Below are positions 1 through 9,035 of a DNA stretch of 25,178 bases, piece after piece. Both the position numbers and the translations under genes were made by a program. How positions within the stretch are numbered: position 1 is the stretch's first letter; each line of letters starts with the position of its first letter. The notes under the pieces were generated by a model that was not told the DNA's origin, ran no database searches, and saw nothing but the letters and a program-made list of their open reading frames with translations. The stretch is from Candidatus Brevefilum sp. GTDB taxonomy: Bacteria; Chloroflexota; Anaerolineae; Anaerolineales; Anaerolineaceae. The DNA is taken from positions 1 through 25,178 of the forward strand of contig SLIC01000037.1 in the NCBI GenBank assembly GCA_007135845.1. Reading direction: 5' to 3'.

Positions 1-389
1 CGAAATCCTCTTTCAATACCTGCTGGTGAATCAATGATGATCCAATCTGCTTCTTCTCGCAATTCATTGCATAGACTAACCATATCGCTGGGTGAGATGG
101 CCGTTTTATCGCGAGTTTGGGCAGCCGGGATAAGATGCAGATTTGGAAAACGCCGATCCCGGATCATCGCTTGTGTGATACGACAGCGTCCTTCGATTGC
201 ATCAACAAGATCGTAGACAATCCGGTTTTCCAAACCCATCACCACATCCAGGTTTCGTAAACCAATATCTGAATCAATACAGACAACCTTTTGACCAAGA
301 GATGCCAGGGCTGTCGCCAGGTTTGCAGTTGTTGTTGTTTTTCCCACACCACCTTTACCCGAGGTGATGGTCAATACATGTCCACTCAT
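1..389 (-). CDS. minD: Septum site-determining ATPase MinD (N-terminal part, cut by window edge)
   Basis: MinD is a membrane-associated P-loop ATPase that recruits MinC to block FtsZ ring assembly away from mid-cell. Translating the reverse strand from the ATG at 389 gives MSGHVLTITSGKGGVGKTTT, which contains the deviant Walker A motif KGGVGKT of the MinD/ParA family. It continues through a conserved MinD-like segment (IDSDIGLRNLDVVMGLENR, then VYDLVDAIEGRCR) to SPAGIERGF at the window edge. About 129 residues are visible of a family length near 265; the membrane-targeting C-terminus is not seen. The start is supported by AAGGAG at 394-399, five bases... overlapping the short gap after minC (stop at 401). 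It is the last visible gene of the mre-min operon. Whether minE follows cannot be judged from this window. Confidence 0.95.
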   Translation of the reverse strand, partial: MSGHVLTITSGKGGVGKTTTTANLATALASLGQKVVCIDSDIGLRNLDVVMGLENRIVYDLVDAIEGRCRITQAMIRDRRFPNLHLIPAAQTRDKTAISPSDMVSLCNELREEADWIIIDSPAGIERGF

Positions 390-400
390 TTAGCTCCTTG

Positions 401-1063
401 TTATTGCTGCCATGGTTCTGCGATGATTTGATCCTGAAGGATTCTGGCAATCTCTGGTTTTGGAATTGCCTGGTCTTGCGGGGTGACCGATATTTTGGTC
501 GCGATACGTAATTGTGTTGGCGATAAATCCAGCGCACAAACAACCGCATTTTGATCGCCCTCTGCGCCTGCATGGACTGTGCCCCGCAAACGTCCCCATA
601 CGACAACACTTCCAGAAGCGATTATTTCTGCTCCCGGGTTCACATCACCAAGCACCACCACATGACCCTGATAAGCAATTTTAAACCCGGATCGCATTGT
701 CCGATGAAGAAACAATGCGGCTTCACCAGATATATTGGTATCCAATGGTTCAATCTTCTCATCGGGCCTTTGCTTTGGGAAACTGAACTCAACCATTAAT
801 CCCAGGTTTTTAGCCGCTTTTTTTGTTACCAATGACTTGCTCATAATCCCAATCAGCTGAATGTCCTGTTTTAAAAGATTGTTCCTGACTTCCTCAAGTT
901 CTTTTGCAGATAAAACTCGATTACCTGCATCCAAAACTAATTGAGCACCTTGAAAAAAGGCCTGTTTTTCGCCAATTTTTGCGAAAAGCTCGATGACAAC
1001 AGCTTGCCACGCCTGATCACCAAGGGTAACCAGGATACCATCCTTAATGCCCTTAATTTCCAT
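401..1063 (-). CDS. minC: Septum site-determining protein MinC
   Basis: MinC is the FtsZ-polymerisation inhibitor activated by MinD. The product is 220 residues, the usual size. Residues 1-100 form the variable N-terminal FtsZ-binding domain. Residues about 115-205 form the C-terminal beta-helix, with the typical motifs RSG at 124-126, GDVNPGAE at 139-146 and GRLRGTVHAG at 157-166. The tail PEIARILQDQIIAEPW also fits the family. Its stop lies 11 bases before the minD start, so the two are surely co-translated. The Shine-Dalgarno upstream of the ATG at 1063 is weak. The gap to the preceding mrdA is 88 bases with no obvious terminator, so I infer transcription from the mreB promoter, possibly with an internal one. 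Confidence 0.95.
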   Translation of the reverse strand: MEIKGIKDGILVTLGDQAWQAVVIELFAKIGEKQAFFQGAQLVLDAGNRVLSAKELEEVRNNLLKQDIQLIGIMSKSLVTKKAAKNLGLMVEFSFPKQRPDEKIEPLDTNISGEAALFLHRTMRSGFKIAYQGHVVVLGDVNPGAEIIASGSVVVWGRLRGTVHAGAEGDQNAVVCALDLSPTQLRIATKISVTPQDQAIPKPEIARILQDQIIAEPWQQ

Positions 1064-1151
1064 TTTAAATTAATCCATCACGAAAACCATCAAATTTGTT
1101 CTGCATGATCATCCTGCTATTTGGTAGATTAATAATGTTGATAGGTAAGCA

Positions 1152-3239
1152 TTATTGAGAATTGGCTTCATCAATGGCTTTTAGTTCAAAATACGCATCG
1201 ATTACTCTTCGAACCACAGGTGCTGAAAGGGTAGCACCCTCGGTACCATTGTAAACAAATGCCACAACAGCAATTTCTGCGTCATCCCACGGGGCATAAC
1301 CAACATACCAGGCATGGGCTGGCCAGGCGCCAAACACACATCTTCCTGCAGCAGCAGCAATATCATCGCAATATTCTGCTGTGCCTGTTTTACCAGCGGA
1401 ACGGCTTGAATCATTTCTGAATAAGGCTTCATGGCGGGGGATTTCATAGCGGTGTGCTGTACCGACGGTGGTAACCATGCGCATCCCCTGATTAGCCAAT
1501 TCGATCACCCACGGTTCAACCGTTTTTACCTCACCCGTGGGATTATTCCCTTCATAGATATTAATGACCGGATCCTTGGTGATGTCCCAACGATAACTGG
1601 GTGTCAATTCCTGCTTGATCGTGCCTTCTTTATCAACGATCTGGTTAATCAGGGTAATATCCATCAATTTACCGCCATTTGCGATGGTAGAAATTGAGTT
1701 CAACACTTGCAGCGGTGTCGAGAGGACAAATCCTTGTCCAACTGTGGCTGTATAGGTGTCACCTGTTGCCCAGTTTTCGCCTAAATTAACCCGTTTCCAG
1801 GTTGGGTTGGGAATCAAACCATCTGCTTCGCCGGGCAATTCGATGCCCGTCAGAGTGCCATACCCAATTGCTTTGGCATATTCTCCCATGTGCCAGATAC
1901 CAAGGCCGTTGCCAGGAACCTCATCCTGGTAACCGCCGCCTACCTTATACCAGTAGACATTACAAGACATGGCCACACCCCACAGAAAATCAACGTCTCC
2001 ATGACCACTACGGTCCCAACACACAAACTGCCTGGGTGTGCCAGGGTCATTTTCGTAGAATCGCTGCATAATGGTGATGATTCCAGGATCATTTACCGTA
2101 TACTCTGGCGTCACAACACCCTCGTTCAAAATACCTAAAGCAGCCGCCATCTTAAACACGGATCCTGGAGGGTGCTCGGCAGAAATTGCATGGTTAAACA
2201 AGGGGCGCTGGGGGTCCTGGTAAAGTTGATTATAGTAATATCCAGGAATATATCTTTCCATCCGGTTGTTTTCAAAATTGGGATAGGAAACCAAAGCCAA
2301 TACTTCACCAGTTTTTGGGTTCATGGCAATCACGACACCACTTGTCGATAATGTTCGTTCGTGTCGAGCATTCCACCAGGTGATTTCATCGATTAATGCT
2401 TCCCTGGCAAAAGCTTGTAACCTGGTATCGATTGTGAGATAAATGTCATCCCCCGGAACAGGGGGAATTGGCTCATCGATATCACGCAGAATTTCACCAG
2501 CAACATTTACCTCAACCCGTCGGATGCCGTTGATTCCCGAGAGAATATCGTTCATTGAATTCTCAACACCTGCGTATCCGACCTTATCCCGCGCAGCAAC
2601 AAATCCTCGCTCCACATAAAAATCTTCGAAAGCAGCTGGAATTGGACCCAAAAAACCGATAATTTCTGCTGTCAACTCCCCAGTGGGATATTGTCGCAGA
2701 GCTGAGATCTCAACATCAATCCCAGGCCATTTTTCACGGTTTTCCATCACGACCATTGCGACTTCTTGAGAAACATTACACTTCAAAGCTGTCGCCTGGA
2801 ATGGCCAGTTCGTTCGGGCAATAAAAATAATCTCTGTGATTCCCAAATCTGTGAAACATGGTGTAAAGTTTCTGACGGTTTCTTCATCTGTATCGCCAAA
2901 ACTGATGGGAATATTGACTAGCTCTGAAAGCTCTCTGAAGATTCTTTGTGTATCTCCTTCATCAAAAGGCAGATATCCTGGAATTACAACCACATTGTAT
3001 GATGGAACATTATGCGCTAAAACGAAGCCATTTCGATCATAAATTGTTCCACGGATTGCTGGTTCGCGAATGATCCGGGTTCTGTTTTCATTTGCCTGAG
3101 CGATATAGGCAGCTCCTTGGATGATTTGAACATCAAACAGCCTTAATAGGAAAAAACCGAAAATCGTCACGATTAATATATACAGAACACCATAACGCCA
3201 TTTGTCATATTTTCGTGTTTTTTGAGGAGTTCCATTCAT
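1152..3239 (-). CDS. mrdA: Penicillin-binding protein 2 (class B transpeptidase, elongasome)
   Basis: This is the peptidoglycan DD-transpeptidase of the elongation complex, anchored in the membrane and acting outside it. The 695-residue product has a cytoplasmic N-terminus, one membrane segment at about 17-33, and a PBP-dimer/pedestal region with RGTIYDRNG at 63-71. The transpeptidase domain carries all three active-site motifs: SVFK at 360-363 (Ser360 nucleophile), SCN at 425-427 and KTG at 617-619. The ATG overlaps the mreD stop as ATGA and is preceded by GGAGGT within mreD, so translation is coupled. Being next to mreBCD marks it as the shape-determining PBP2 rather than the septal PBP3. 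It is somewhat longer than the E. coli protein; the extra length lies between the barrel-like domain and the KTG motif. Confidence 0.95.
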   Translation of the reverse strand: MNGTPQKTRKYDKWRYGVLYILIVTIFGFFLLRLFDVQIIQGAAYIAQANENRTRIIREPAIRGTIYDRNGFVLAHNVPSYNVVVIPGYLPFDEGDTQRIFRELSELVNIPISFGDTDEETVRNFTPCFTDLGITEIIFIARTNWPFQATALKCNVSQEVAMVVMENREKWPGIDVEISALRQYPTGELTAEIIGFLGPIPAAFEDFYVERGFVAARDKVGYAGVENSMNDILSGINGIRRVEVNVAGEILRDIDEPIPPVPGDDIYLTIDTRLQAFAREALIDEITWWNARHERTLSTSGVVIAMNPKTGEVLALVSYPNFENNRMERYIPGYYYNQLYQDPQRPLFNHAISAEHPPGSVFKMAAALGILNEGVVTPEYTVNDPGIITIMQRFYENDPGTPRQFVCWDRSGHGDVDFLWGVAMSCNVYWYKVGGGYQDEVPGNGLGIWHMGEYAKAIGYGTLTGIELPGEADGLIPNPTWKRVNLGENWATGDTYTATVGQGFVLSTPLQVLNSISTIANGGKLMDITLINQIVDKEGTIKQELTPSYRWDITKDPVINIYEGNNPTGEVKTVEPWVIELANQGMRMVTTVGTAHRYEIPRHEALFRNDSSRSAGKTGTAEYCDDIAAAAGRCVFGAWPAHAWYVGYAPWDDAEIAVVAFVYNGTEGATLSAPVVRRVIDAYFELKAIDEANSQ

Positions 3240-3742
3240 GCCTCCACCTCCAGCGGAGAAACTCGCCTGGCTAAATCATTGACGATTGCATAAATTGGCA
3301 AGGCGAAAATCAAGTTCAATAATGCGCTTGGTAATATTACATTATCCAAGCTTTGACCCCATGCAATTGGGGCACCAGTAATTTGCAGAACAATTACATA
3401 AAGTGCATGCTGAAAAAAAGTTCCTAACAAAACCACAATCAGCATCGCCAATAACGGGTTTTGCCAGACCCGCCTTTGCAAAGCCTTTGAAAGACTTACC
3501 ACACCTAAATAACCAAAAAGCGGTGCGAAGAAAGGCATCGCAGAAAAAATACTGACGAACACTCCAGCCACAACCGTCCATAACCAGCTATTCTTGATCT
3601 GTTCTTGAAGAGACCATGCCACAAGAAACAGCAAGATCAAATCAGCCGTTCCAGACACAAGACGTGTTTGTGAAAAAATTGCTGTCTGAAGTATAAAAAA
3701 TACCACAAGTGATAGCGCGCATACAAGATGCGAAATTAACAT
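3236..3742 (-). CDS. mreD: Rod shape-determining membrane protein MreD
   Basis: MreD is the polytopic membrane subunit of the elongasome that works with MreC and RodA/PBP2. The product is 168 residues, almost entirely hydrophobic, with about five predicted membrane segments (near 4-22, 30-46, 55-78, 97-115 and 138-158). It has no catalytic motif, as expected. Identification depends on size, hydropathy and position between mreC and mrdA, because MreD sequences are poorly conserved. The start ATG shares one base with the mreC stop (TAATG) and its stop overlaps the mrdA start (ATGA). Both junctions point to tight translational coupling and balanced stoichiometry. Confidence 0.9.
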   Translation of the reverse strand: MLISHLVCALSLVVFFILQTAIFSQTRLVSGTADLILLFLVAWSLQEQIKNSWLWTVVAGVFVSIFSAMPFFAPLFGYLGVVSLSKALQRRVWQNPLLAMLIVVLLGTFFQHALYVIVLQITGAPIAWGQSLDNVILPSALLNLIFALPIYAIVNDLARRVSPLEVEA

Positions 3743-4581
3743 TATGGCTCCGGAATTAACGGGGTAATATCGACAGCGTCGAAATCAGTTACAATCAAAA
3801 CAGCACTGATGGTATCAAAGGGGACAATGGGCTGCACAGATGCTGTTTGGAACAGTTCATTTTCATCTCGTTGCGTAGAAAGAACCTGACCAACAAAGAC
3901 ATTGGCTGGGAAATTCCCACCCAAGCCAGAGGTTAAAATAACATCACCTGGTTCAACATTGATGTCCAGAGGGATCATATCTAAAGATACATCTCCAGTC
4001 AATGAACCCATTAATTGTGCTTCAATCCCAGCAGATTGTAGGCGGATGTTGACAACAGAAGTTGAGTCAGTGATCAATTTAACACGTGACGCACCGGCAA
4101 TCACAGCATCAACTCTACCAACCAAACCTTGTTGTGTTACCACCGGCATCCCATATCGTATACCATGGTTTGTGCCCCGATCAACGATGATGTACTGCAT
4201 AAAAGGGCTGATTTCTCGACCAATGACAGTTGCTGCAACATAAGAAAATTGTGGATTTGTTCTTCCAAAATCTAACAGTGCAAAACAAACCTGTGCCTCG
4301 CCCAAACGTTCCTCAAACACAATTAATTGTGTTTGCAGTTGGGTAACCTGGGATTCGAGCAGTGTATTTTGCTCCCTTAAGAAGGTGACGTCTCGTGGTG
4401 ATGTAAAAAACTCACGGGCAGAGAGATACCGAACAGACATCCAGCTTTGTAATGAGATCAGGGGGTTTAAGGAAAGGTTGAAAATTGGAGTTAAATAGCC
4501 ACTCAATGCTAAAAACAATAAACCGCTGACAACAACGATAAGTATTATGGTTTGCGTATTTCGTGATTTAAGGAATTTCAT
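3742..4581 (-). CDS. mreC: Rod shape-determining protein MreC
   Basis: MreC is the periplasmic/extracytoplasmic scaffold that links MreB filaments to PBP2. The 279-residue product has a single N-terminal membrane anchor at about 11-31, then a coiled coil at about 63-96 rich in Leu, Gln and Glu (FLREQNTLLESQVTQLQTQL), then the two beta-barrel subdomains. The family motifs VDRGTNHGIRYGMPV and GLVGRVDAV are clear. The start ATG at 4581 has GGGGAT upstream as a modest ribosome site. It is separated from mreB by 77 bases, the largest gap among the mre genes, with no convincing terminator there. Confidence 0.95.
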   Translation of the reverse strand: MKFLKSRNTQTIILIVVVSGLLFLALSGYLTPIFNLSLNPLISLQSWMSVRYLSAREFFTSPRDVTFLREQNTLLESQVTQLQTQLIVFEERLGEAQVCFALLDFGRTNPQFSYVAATVIGREISPFMQYIIVDRGTNHGIRYGMPVVTQQGLVGRVDAVIAGASRVKLITDSTSVVNIRLQSAGIEAQLMGSLTGDVSLDMIPLDINVEPGDVILTSGLGGNFPANVFVGQVLSTQRDENELFQTASVQPIVPFDTISAVLIVTDFDAVDITPLIPEP

Positions 4582-4658
4582 AATTTAACGATCCCCATAC
4601 TCAATATTGGATCGAATGACTGAACTATAAGCTATCGAAAAAAATAAGTCAAGAATGC

Positions 4659-5732
4659 CTAAGATATTGTCCTTTGTGCGGGTTCCCGGTCTAAACCCAC
4701 CAAGAAATTATAGTACTCCCCTTTATTCTCCAAAACCAATCCACACCCGCGGGCCACACACGTCATGGGGTCTTCGGCCACCCAAACGCGCACTTTGAGG
4801 TCAGCCGCCAACCGATCAGCCAGACCTTTGAGTTGTGAACTGCCTCCTGCCAGGCAAATGCCATTGTCAATAAGGTCAGCGACTATCTCTGGCGGGGCTT
4901 CATCAATTGCATCTCGAATTGTTTTAACGATGACCCCAATGGAACTGGCCAATGCTTCGCGTATTTCAACCGATGACACTTCAATCGCCTCAGGTAGTCC
5001 TGTGACAAGATTACGTCCACGCACCTCAATGGTAAGCTCTTCTTTAAGAGGATAGGCAGAGCCAATTGCCATTTTTACCCTCTCCGCCATCCGCTCACCA
5101 ATAAATAAATTATACTTATTGCGAATGTAATTGATGATATCCTGGTCCAGTTCATCTCCGGCCACACGTAACGATCTCGTCACGACAACCCCACCCATAG
5201 CAATCGCGGCAACCTCTGTTGTCCCACCGCCAATATCTACAACCATGATGCCTTGCACATCATTTACAGGTAAACCTGCGCCAATTGCAGCAGCCGATGG
5301 CTCATGAATCAAGAGGACCTCACGTGCACCGGCAGCCATAGCAGCATCAAAGACCGCACGTTTCTCAACTTCTGTTGCGCCTGAAGGGATTCCAACGACA
5401 ACCCTCGGTTTGGGTAAGGGGACGATACTTTGTTGATGGGCTTTACCAATAAAATATTCCAGGAGTGCCTGGGTGATATCGTACTCAGAAATGACACCAT
5501 CTCGTAAAGGGCGTAAAGCAATCACATTGGCAGGTGTACGGCCAACCATCGCTTTTGCTTGCGCACCAATAGCAATAGGATCGCGGGTCCGTTTTTCAAT
5601 AGCCACCCAAGAGGGTTCATTGATAACAATACCTTTGCCACGAATGTTTATGATTGTATTTGCAGTGCCTAGATCAATACCGATGTCAAGGGAGAACAAT
5701 CCCCAAAACCAGTTAAACGGGGAAAACGCCAA
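4659..5732 (-). CDS. mreB: Actin-like rod shape protein MreB (TTG start)
   Basis: MreB is the bacterial actin that organises lateral wall synthesis on the inner membrane face. The 357-residue product carries the phosphate-1 loop DIGIDLGTANT near 16-26, the phosphate-2 region VVDIGGGTTEVA, and the adenosine motif GICLAGGSSQL. The N-terminus MAFSPFNWFWGLFSL is aromatic and could serve as the membrane-binding amphipathic segment known for MreB. The start codon is TTG at 5732: no ATG lies at the right place, and AAGGAG (5740-5745 on the complement) sits 7 bases before it. It is the first gene of the mreB-mreC-mreD-mrdA-minC-minD operon. Confidence 0.96.
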   Translation of the reverse strand: MAFSPFNWFWGLFSLDIGIDLGTANTIINIRGKGIVINEPSWVAIEKRTRDPIAIGAQAKAMVGRTPANVIALRPLRDGVISEYDITQALLEYFIGKAHQQSIVPLPKPRVVVGIPSGATEVEKRAVFDAAMAAGAREVLLIHEPSAAAIGAGLPVNDVQGIMVVDIGGGTTEVAAIAMGGVVVTRSLRVAGDELDQDIINYIRNKYNLFIGERMAERVKMAIGSAYPLKEELTIEVRGRNLVTGLPEAIEVSSVEIREALASSIGVIVKTIRDAIDEAPPEIVADLIDNGICLAGGSSQLKGLADRLAADLKVRVWVAEDPMTCVARGCGLVLENKGEYYNFLVGLDREPAQRTIS

Positions 5733-5739
5733 TTTTTTA

Positions 5740-5745
5740 CTCCTT
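5740..5745 (-). promoter_or_regulatory. Shine-Dalgarno deciding the TTG start of mreB
   Basis: The minus strand reads AAGGAG here, 7 bases upstream of TTG at 5732. Spacing and strength argue for initiation at this rare codon, and the encoded N-terminus matches MreB proteins from that residue on. Confidence 0.75.
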
Positions 5746-5790
5746 AAAATAACAAGATTGGCAATGAGTCATTACCAACATGCCGATGGA

Positions 5791-5799
5791 ATTATACCA
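5791..5799 (-). promoter_or_regulatory. Extended -10 promoter element for the mre-min operon
   Basis: The minus strand reads TGGTATAAT, a perfect TATAAT with the TGn extension, about 60 bases upstream of the mreB start. The usual -35 position holds only an A-rich stretch with no good match to TTGACA, so this would be an extended -10 promoter. The distance allows a short leader that contains the AAGGAG site. Confidence 0.55.
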
Positions 5800-5914
5800 T
5801 AGGAAATTGTTTATTTTTAGTTTACAATAGACTATAGTTTACCCTTCAGGATCAGGAGTGCCAACCCGTTTTTCAGAATCCTCACTTCTTTTCATCCTAC
5901 AAATGACGCTGGTG

Positions 5915-5920
5915 TATAAT
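5915..5920 (+). promoter_or_regulatory. Candidate -10 box for the CDGSH gene
   Basis: A perfect TATAAT lies 30 bases before the ATG at 5950. The corresponding -35 (TTCATC at 5891-5896, 18-base spacer) matches TTGACA at only three positions. With the element at 5791-5799 on the other strand it makes a divergent promoter region of about 120 bases. Confidence 0.4.
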
Positions 5921-5949
5921 GTGTTATCAATAATTTCAACTGAGTGCTA

Positions 5950-6156
5950 ATGCCAAAACATAAATTCATCACAAAAAAGCAAAGCGGCCACATTCGAACC
6001 ACAGTTACCATGCGGCGTGGTGAAGCCATCGCGCTGTGCCGTTGTTGGCAATCAGATAAGTTTCCCCTATGCAATGGTGCTCACAAATTATTCGATGATG
6101 ATAAGGGTCCGGTTGTGATCCTAACAGATTGCAGTACCGATTTTCGTGAGAAATAG
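5950..6156 (+). CDS. Small CDGSH-type iron-sulfur protein
   Basis: This 68-residue protein has the CDGSH (mitoNEET-type) 2Fe-2S motif: Cys30, Cys32, Cys41 and His45 in CRCWQSDKFPLCNGAH. It fits C-x-C-x2-S-x3-P-x-C-[D]-G-[A]-H except that Asn replaces the usual Asp after the third Cys. The three-Cys, one-His ligand set of the family is intact, so cluster binding is expected; such proteins are thought to act in electron transfer or cluster exchange. An in-frame GTG lies two codons upstream (5944), but ATG 5950 is preferred. No strong ribosome site is visible. The gene is divergent from mreB and its stop is only 10 bases from the end of the convergent DUF58 gene, so it is probably monocistronic. 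Confidence 0.85.
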   Translation: MPKHKFITKKQSGHIRTTVTMRRGEAIALCRCWQSDKFPLCNGAHKLFDDDKGPVVILTDCSTDFREK

Positions 6157-6166
6157 CCCAGGGCGA

Positions 6167-7480
6167 TCAAAAGGGTCGAGCCATATACCTGGGATCAAAC
6201 ATGGCCTGAGGTGTTTCTAAAACAGCTTTGAGATCATCCCCTTCTTGAACGACAAAATTCACGACACCATGGTTCGACAATTTTGCAGATAACTCATCTG
6301 TGCGTTCATCCCCACCAAAACTCGATGGATCGATTAAGATCAAAACAGGTATCAACCCCCGATGGATCATTTCCAAAGAAATTGTCAGGATCTTTTCATC
6401 CGTAGAGGGTGTGATTAACAGCACTGTGCTGCCCCTTGAAAGATTTGAGATTTGTGAGTTGACCAATGCCCATAAGGGTAAATCACCTTCTGGTTCAAGA
6501 ACGGCCAATGTTTCAAGGATTTTCCCTAATTGTCGTTCACCTTTTTCTGCCGGTAACACCGTATAACTTTGTCCTGCAGATACCAAGCCAACTTCACGCT
6601 TTTGCTCGGTGTAATACTTTGCAATCGATGCTGTAATCGATATGGCATATTCCGCTGTATCTGGAGGCAGCTTAAAGGCTTTTCTTTTTCGCACCCATAA
6701 AACCGGGTGCAAACTCGGAAATCCAGAAGAATCACTTCTTATGTGCACACTACGTCGAGAATCTAAGAATAACCACACTTCAGCTAAGGGATCTTTTTCG
6801 AACTCTTTAACAATTAACACTTGCTTACGTGCTGAGGATGGCCAATGGATTCGTTTGAGTGGATCACCAGCAACGTATTCCCGCACCCCTGCTGCATAAG
6901 GCGTCACCTCAAGGGTTTTTTCTTGCATGGTATGCCCCCCAGGTAATATCCCAAATGGGGCCAAGAAGAATTGAACATCAACCATATATGGAATAACCAG
7001 TAACCGCATGTTGGTTTGATAAGTCTTGAGCGCTAAAAAGAGCCCAAAGATATCTCCACTTTCAACTTGTGTGGGTCCCAGGGTGAACCAGCCGCGTTTA
7101 TTTAGCGGTGTGAAAGCAACATAGCTCCAAGTTTGGTTCGCACCGATAGCTGTTATCACCTTGGATCCTTTTCCCCCCAAATCCAATGCCCTATCAGTAA
7201 CCTTTATCCATAACTTCGGCAAAAAAGAAGCATTGACGATAGAAAAATCCTCTAAAAATACCTCGCCCACCTGTTTACGCATCGTGCGTGTTGAGCGCCT
7301 TAGGGAAATATTCCATAAAGAAATGCTTGTCCACACAAAACTCACACCCAGCAATACCAGTAATGCGGCTGCCAAACGTAAGAAAATTGGGTTATCAATA
7401 AGCCATGGCAGTCTGGAAATAAAAAAACCAATACCTGTTAACAGGAAGACCCACCAAAATGAACGGCCGAGCTTGATCAC
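6167..7480 (-). CDS. DUF58-family membrane protein (MoxR partner)
   Basis: The product is 437 residues. Two membrane helices lie at about 9-28 and 33-52, followed by a beta-rich segment and then the DUF58 signature [14 protein letters not shown] at 205-218. A vWA-like C-terminal part follows (residues WLFLDSRRS onward, with later strands VLLITPSTD). DUF58 proteins are encoded beside MoxR ATPases and are thought to act with them in envelope or chaperone-like functions; the exact role is unknown. Translation starts at GTG 7480, whose bases overlap the moxR stop as GTGA, so the two are coupled. The transglutaminase-like third gene often found in such clusters is absent: the next gene downstream is on the opposite strand. 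Confidence 0.88.
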   Translation of the reverse strand: MIKLGRSFWWVFLLTGIGFFISRLPWLIDNPIFLRLAAALLVLLGVSFVWTSISLWNISLRRSTRTMRKQVGEVFLEDFSIVNASFLPKLWIKVTDRALDLGGKGSKVITAIGANQTWSYVAFTPLNKRGWFTLGPTQVESGDIFGLFLALKTYQTNMRLLVIPYMVDVQFFLAPFGILPGGHTMQEKTLEVTPYAAGVREYVAGDPLKRIHWPSSARKQVLIVKEFEKDPLAEVWLFLDSRRSVHIRSDSSGFPSLHPVLWVRKRKAFKLPPDTAEYAISITASIAKYYTEQKREVGLVSAGQSYTVLPAEKGERQLGKILETLAVLEPEGDLPLWALVNSQISNLSRGSTVLLITPSTDEKILTISLEMIHRGLIPVLILIDPSSFGGDERTDELSAKLSNHGVVNFVVQEGDDLKAVLETPQAMFDPRYMARPF

Positions 7481-8448
7481 ATTTCACCACCACCTAAGTC
7501 ACCCCCAGGTACAGCCAGAGAATCGAGAATTTCCCGAACAATTTTTGATGAACTGAGATCTGTTAAACGTGCAGCCGGGCTTACAACTACACGATGCGGC
7601 AGCACATAGGGTGCCAAACTCTTAACATCATCCGGGAGCACATAATCCCTCTCATTGAGTGCAGCAAGGGCCTGACCAGCACGAAAGAGGCTCAAACTGC
7701 CGCGGGGGCTTGCCCCCAAGTATACCTCTGGGTGTTCTCGTGTCTCCCGGACCATTTCGACAATATACCGTTTGACAGGATCAGAAACATAGACATGCTT
7801 GATCGCTTCTTGGGCAGCAAGAATTTCATCTGTATTCACGACGGATTTCAATTCTTGAATAGGATGGAAGAGTTGCTGCTCTTCTAGGATCTTGATCTCG
7901 TTTTGCAGTGAAGTATATCCCAGATCTATCCGCATTAAGAACCGATCTAATTGTGCTTCTGGTAATGGGAAAGTTCCTTCGTATTCGATCGGGTTTTGGG
8001 TGGCCATGACCATAAAAGGCGCAGGCAAGCCGTAGGTTGTTCCGTCGACCGTCATTTGCCGTTCTTCCATGGCCTCTAACAGCGCAGATTGTGTTTTTGG
8101 TGTGGCACGATTAATTTCATCAGCAAGAACAATTTGCGCCATCAGCGGTCCAGGTCGGAACTCAAATTCCCTTGTGTTTTGGTTATAGATTGAAACGCCA
8201 GTGACATCACTTGGCAGCATATCTGGTGTAAATTGAATGCGTTTAAAGGAACAACCCAAGGATTTTGCTAAACTTCGAGCAAGCATCGTTTTCCCAACCC
8301 CAGGCACATCTTCAATCAGGATATGACCCTGGCATAAGAAAGCAACAACTGTCAGGTTGATTGTTTTTTCCTTACCAACAATTACACGCCCTAAATTTTC
8401 TTTCAATTTTGAACCTAATTGATGCACTAACGCAATATTGACTGCCAT
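7477..8448 (-). CDS. MoxR-family AAA+ ATPase
   Basis: MoxR-type AAA+ proteins are ATP-driven chaperones that mature or activate partner complexes, usually together with DUF58/vWA proteins. The 323-residue product has Walker A VPGVGKT at 48-54, Walker B LADEIN at 108-113, sensor-1 TQNP at 150-153, the family motif [10 protein letters not shown] at 161-170, and an ASPRGSLSL segment near the lid. A TTG two codons upstream (8454) is possible. However, AGGAG at 8457-8461 on the complement is spaced 8 bases from the ATG at 8448 and only 2 from the TTG, so ATG 8448 is chosen. The gene overlaps DUF58 by 4 bases. No clear promoter was found upstream. Confidence 0.95.
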   Translation of the reverse strand: MAVNIALVHQLGSKLKENLGRVIVGKEKTINLTVVAFLCQGHILIEDVPGVGKTMLARSLAKSLGCSFKRIQFTPDMLPSDVTGVSIYNQNTREFEFRPGPLMAQIVLADEINRATPKTQSALLEAMEERQMTVDGTTYGLPAPFMVMATQNPIEYEGTFPLPEAQLDRFLMRIDLGYTSLQNEIKILEEQQLFHPIQELKSVVNTDEILAAQEAIKHVYVSDPVKRYIVEMVRETREHPEVYLGASPRGSLSLFRAGQALAALNERDYVLPDDVKSLAPYVLPHRVVVSPAARLTDLSSSKIVREILDSLAVPGGDLGGGEM

Positions 8449-9007
8449 ATCCAAAACTCCTGACTTGCTGATTCAGTTAAACAAATAAATTCCTTCCTAA
8501 TTCTAATTCATTTCGTTTATTGGCGCGTGATTTGTAATACCACCGATTTGAACCATCGACCTCAGCAATCCTATCAAACTCACAGCCAGGCAAATAAATG
8601 TGAAAAGCTTTAGAGAAGACACAAATGGTTGATCCTATGACTCGATTCTTATTCTCAACATCTCCCACCAAATGAAAGATCTCTTACCATTATTCAGAAT
8701 CAATCCCACAAATGAACGATGACCAAGCTGTTTATGCCTGTAATAAACCAACATTAGTTTTTATCCAGCATGAGCAGATGCTCTTACTTGTTGTTGAGTA
8801 AGGATCATAAAGTAGATAACACAGTAAACGCCCAGATGTTTGACAGAGATAAAACTGGATGAATTGGAACCTCGTTTGGTCTGCTGTTATTATAAACAGC
8901 GATTAAGATTTTCTTTGATTGTTGACTGTTCTCGATTTCAGTTTGAAGTTAAACAATCACTTCAACAATATTCAGTACCAGTCAATGTTCGGTATGTGTC
9001 AATGATT
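8449..9007. other. Gene-poor stretch between moxR and the insertion element
   Basis: This stretch of about 560 bases contains no convincing gene. One 64-codon minus-strand open frame (8477-8671, TTG start, no ribosome site) is doubtful. Small dyads occur at 8772-8783 (GAGCAGATGCTC) and 8883-8900 (GCTGTT, six-base loop, AACAGC). The AT-rich composition and stop-dense frames suggest decayed sequence, or simply the moxR upstream region, interrupted by the IS. Confidence 0.5.
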
Positions 9008-9031
9008 TGAAACAACTCATCAAATAGTTTA
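9008..9031 (+). repeat. Left terminal inverted repeat of the IS3 element
   Basis: It begins TGAAACAACTCATC and matches the complement of the 10653-10677 end at 9 of the first 10 bases. A second matching block (AATAGTTTA against AATAATTTA) follows after a one-base gap. It lies just beyond the OrfB stop at 9036, as expected for an IS3 terminus. Confidence 0.65.
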
Positions 9032-9035
9032 CGCT

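Noticed and set aside
8545..8554. T-loop-like GGTTCAAATC on the minus strand, possible tRNA
   Set aside because: No acceptor stem, anticodon arm or D-arm could be built around it.
8477..8671. 64-codon minus-strand frame upstream of moxR
   Set aside because: It starts at TTG with no ribosome site. The sequence (FDRIAEVDGSNRWYY) loosely recalls small endonuclease fragments but lacks a full motif. It may be a remnant; evidence is too weak to annotate.
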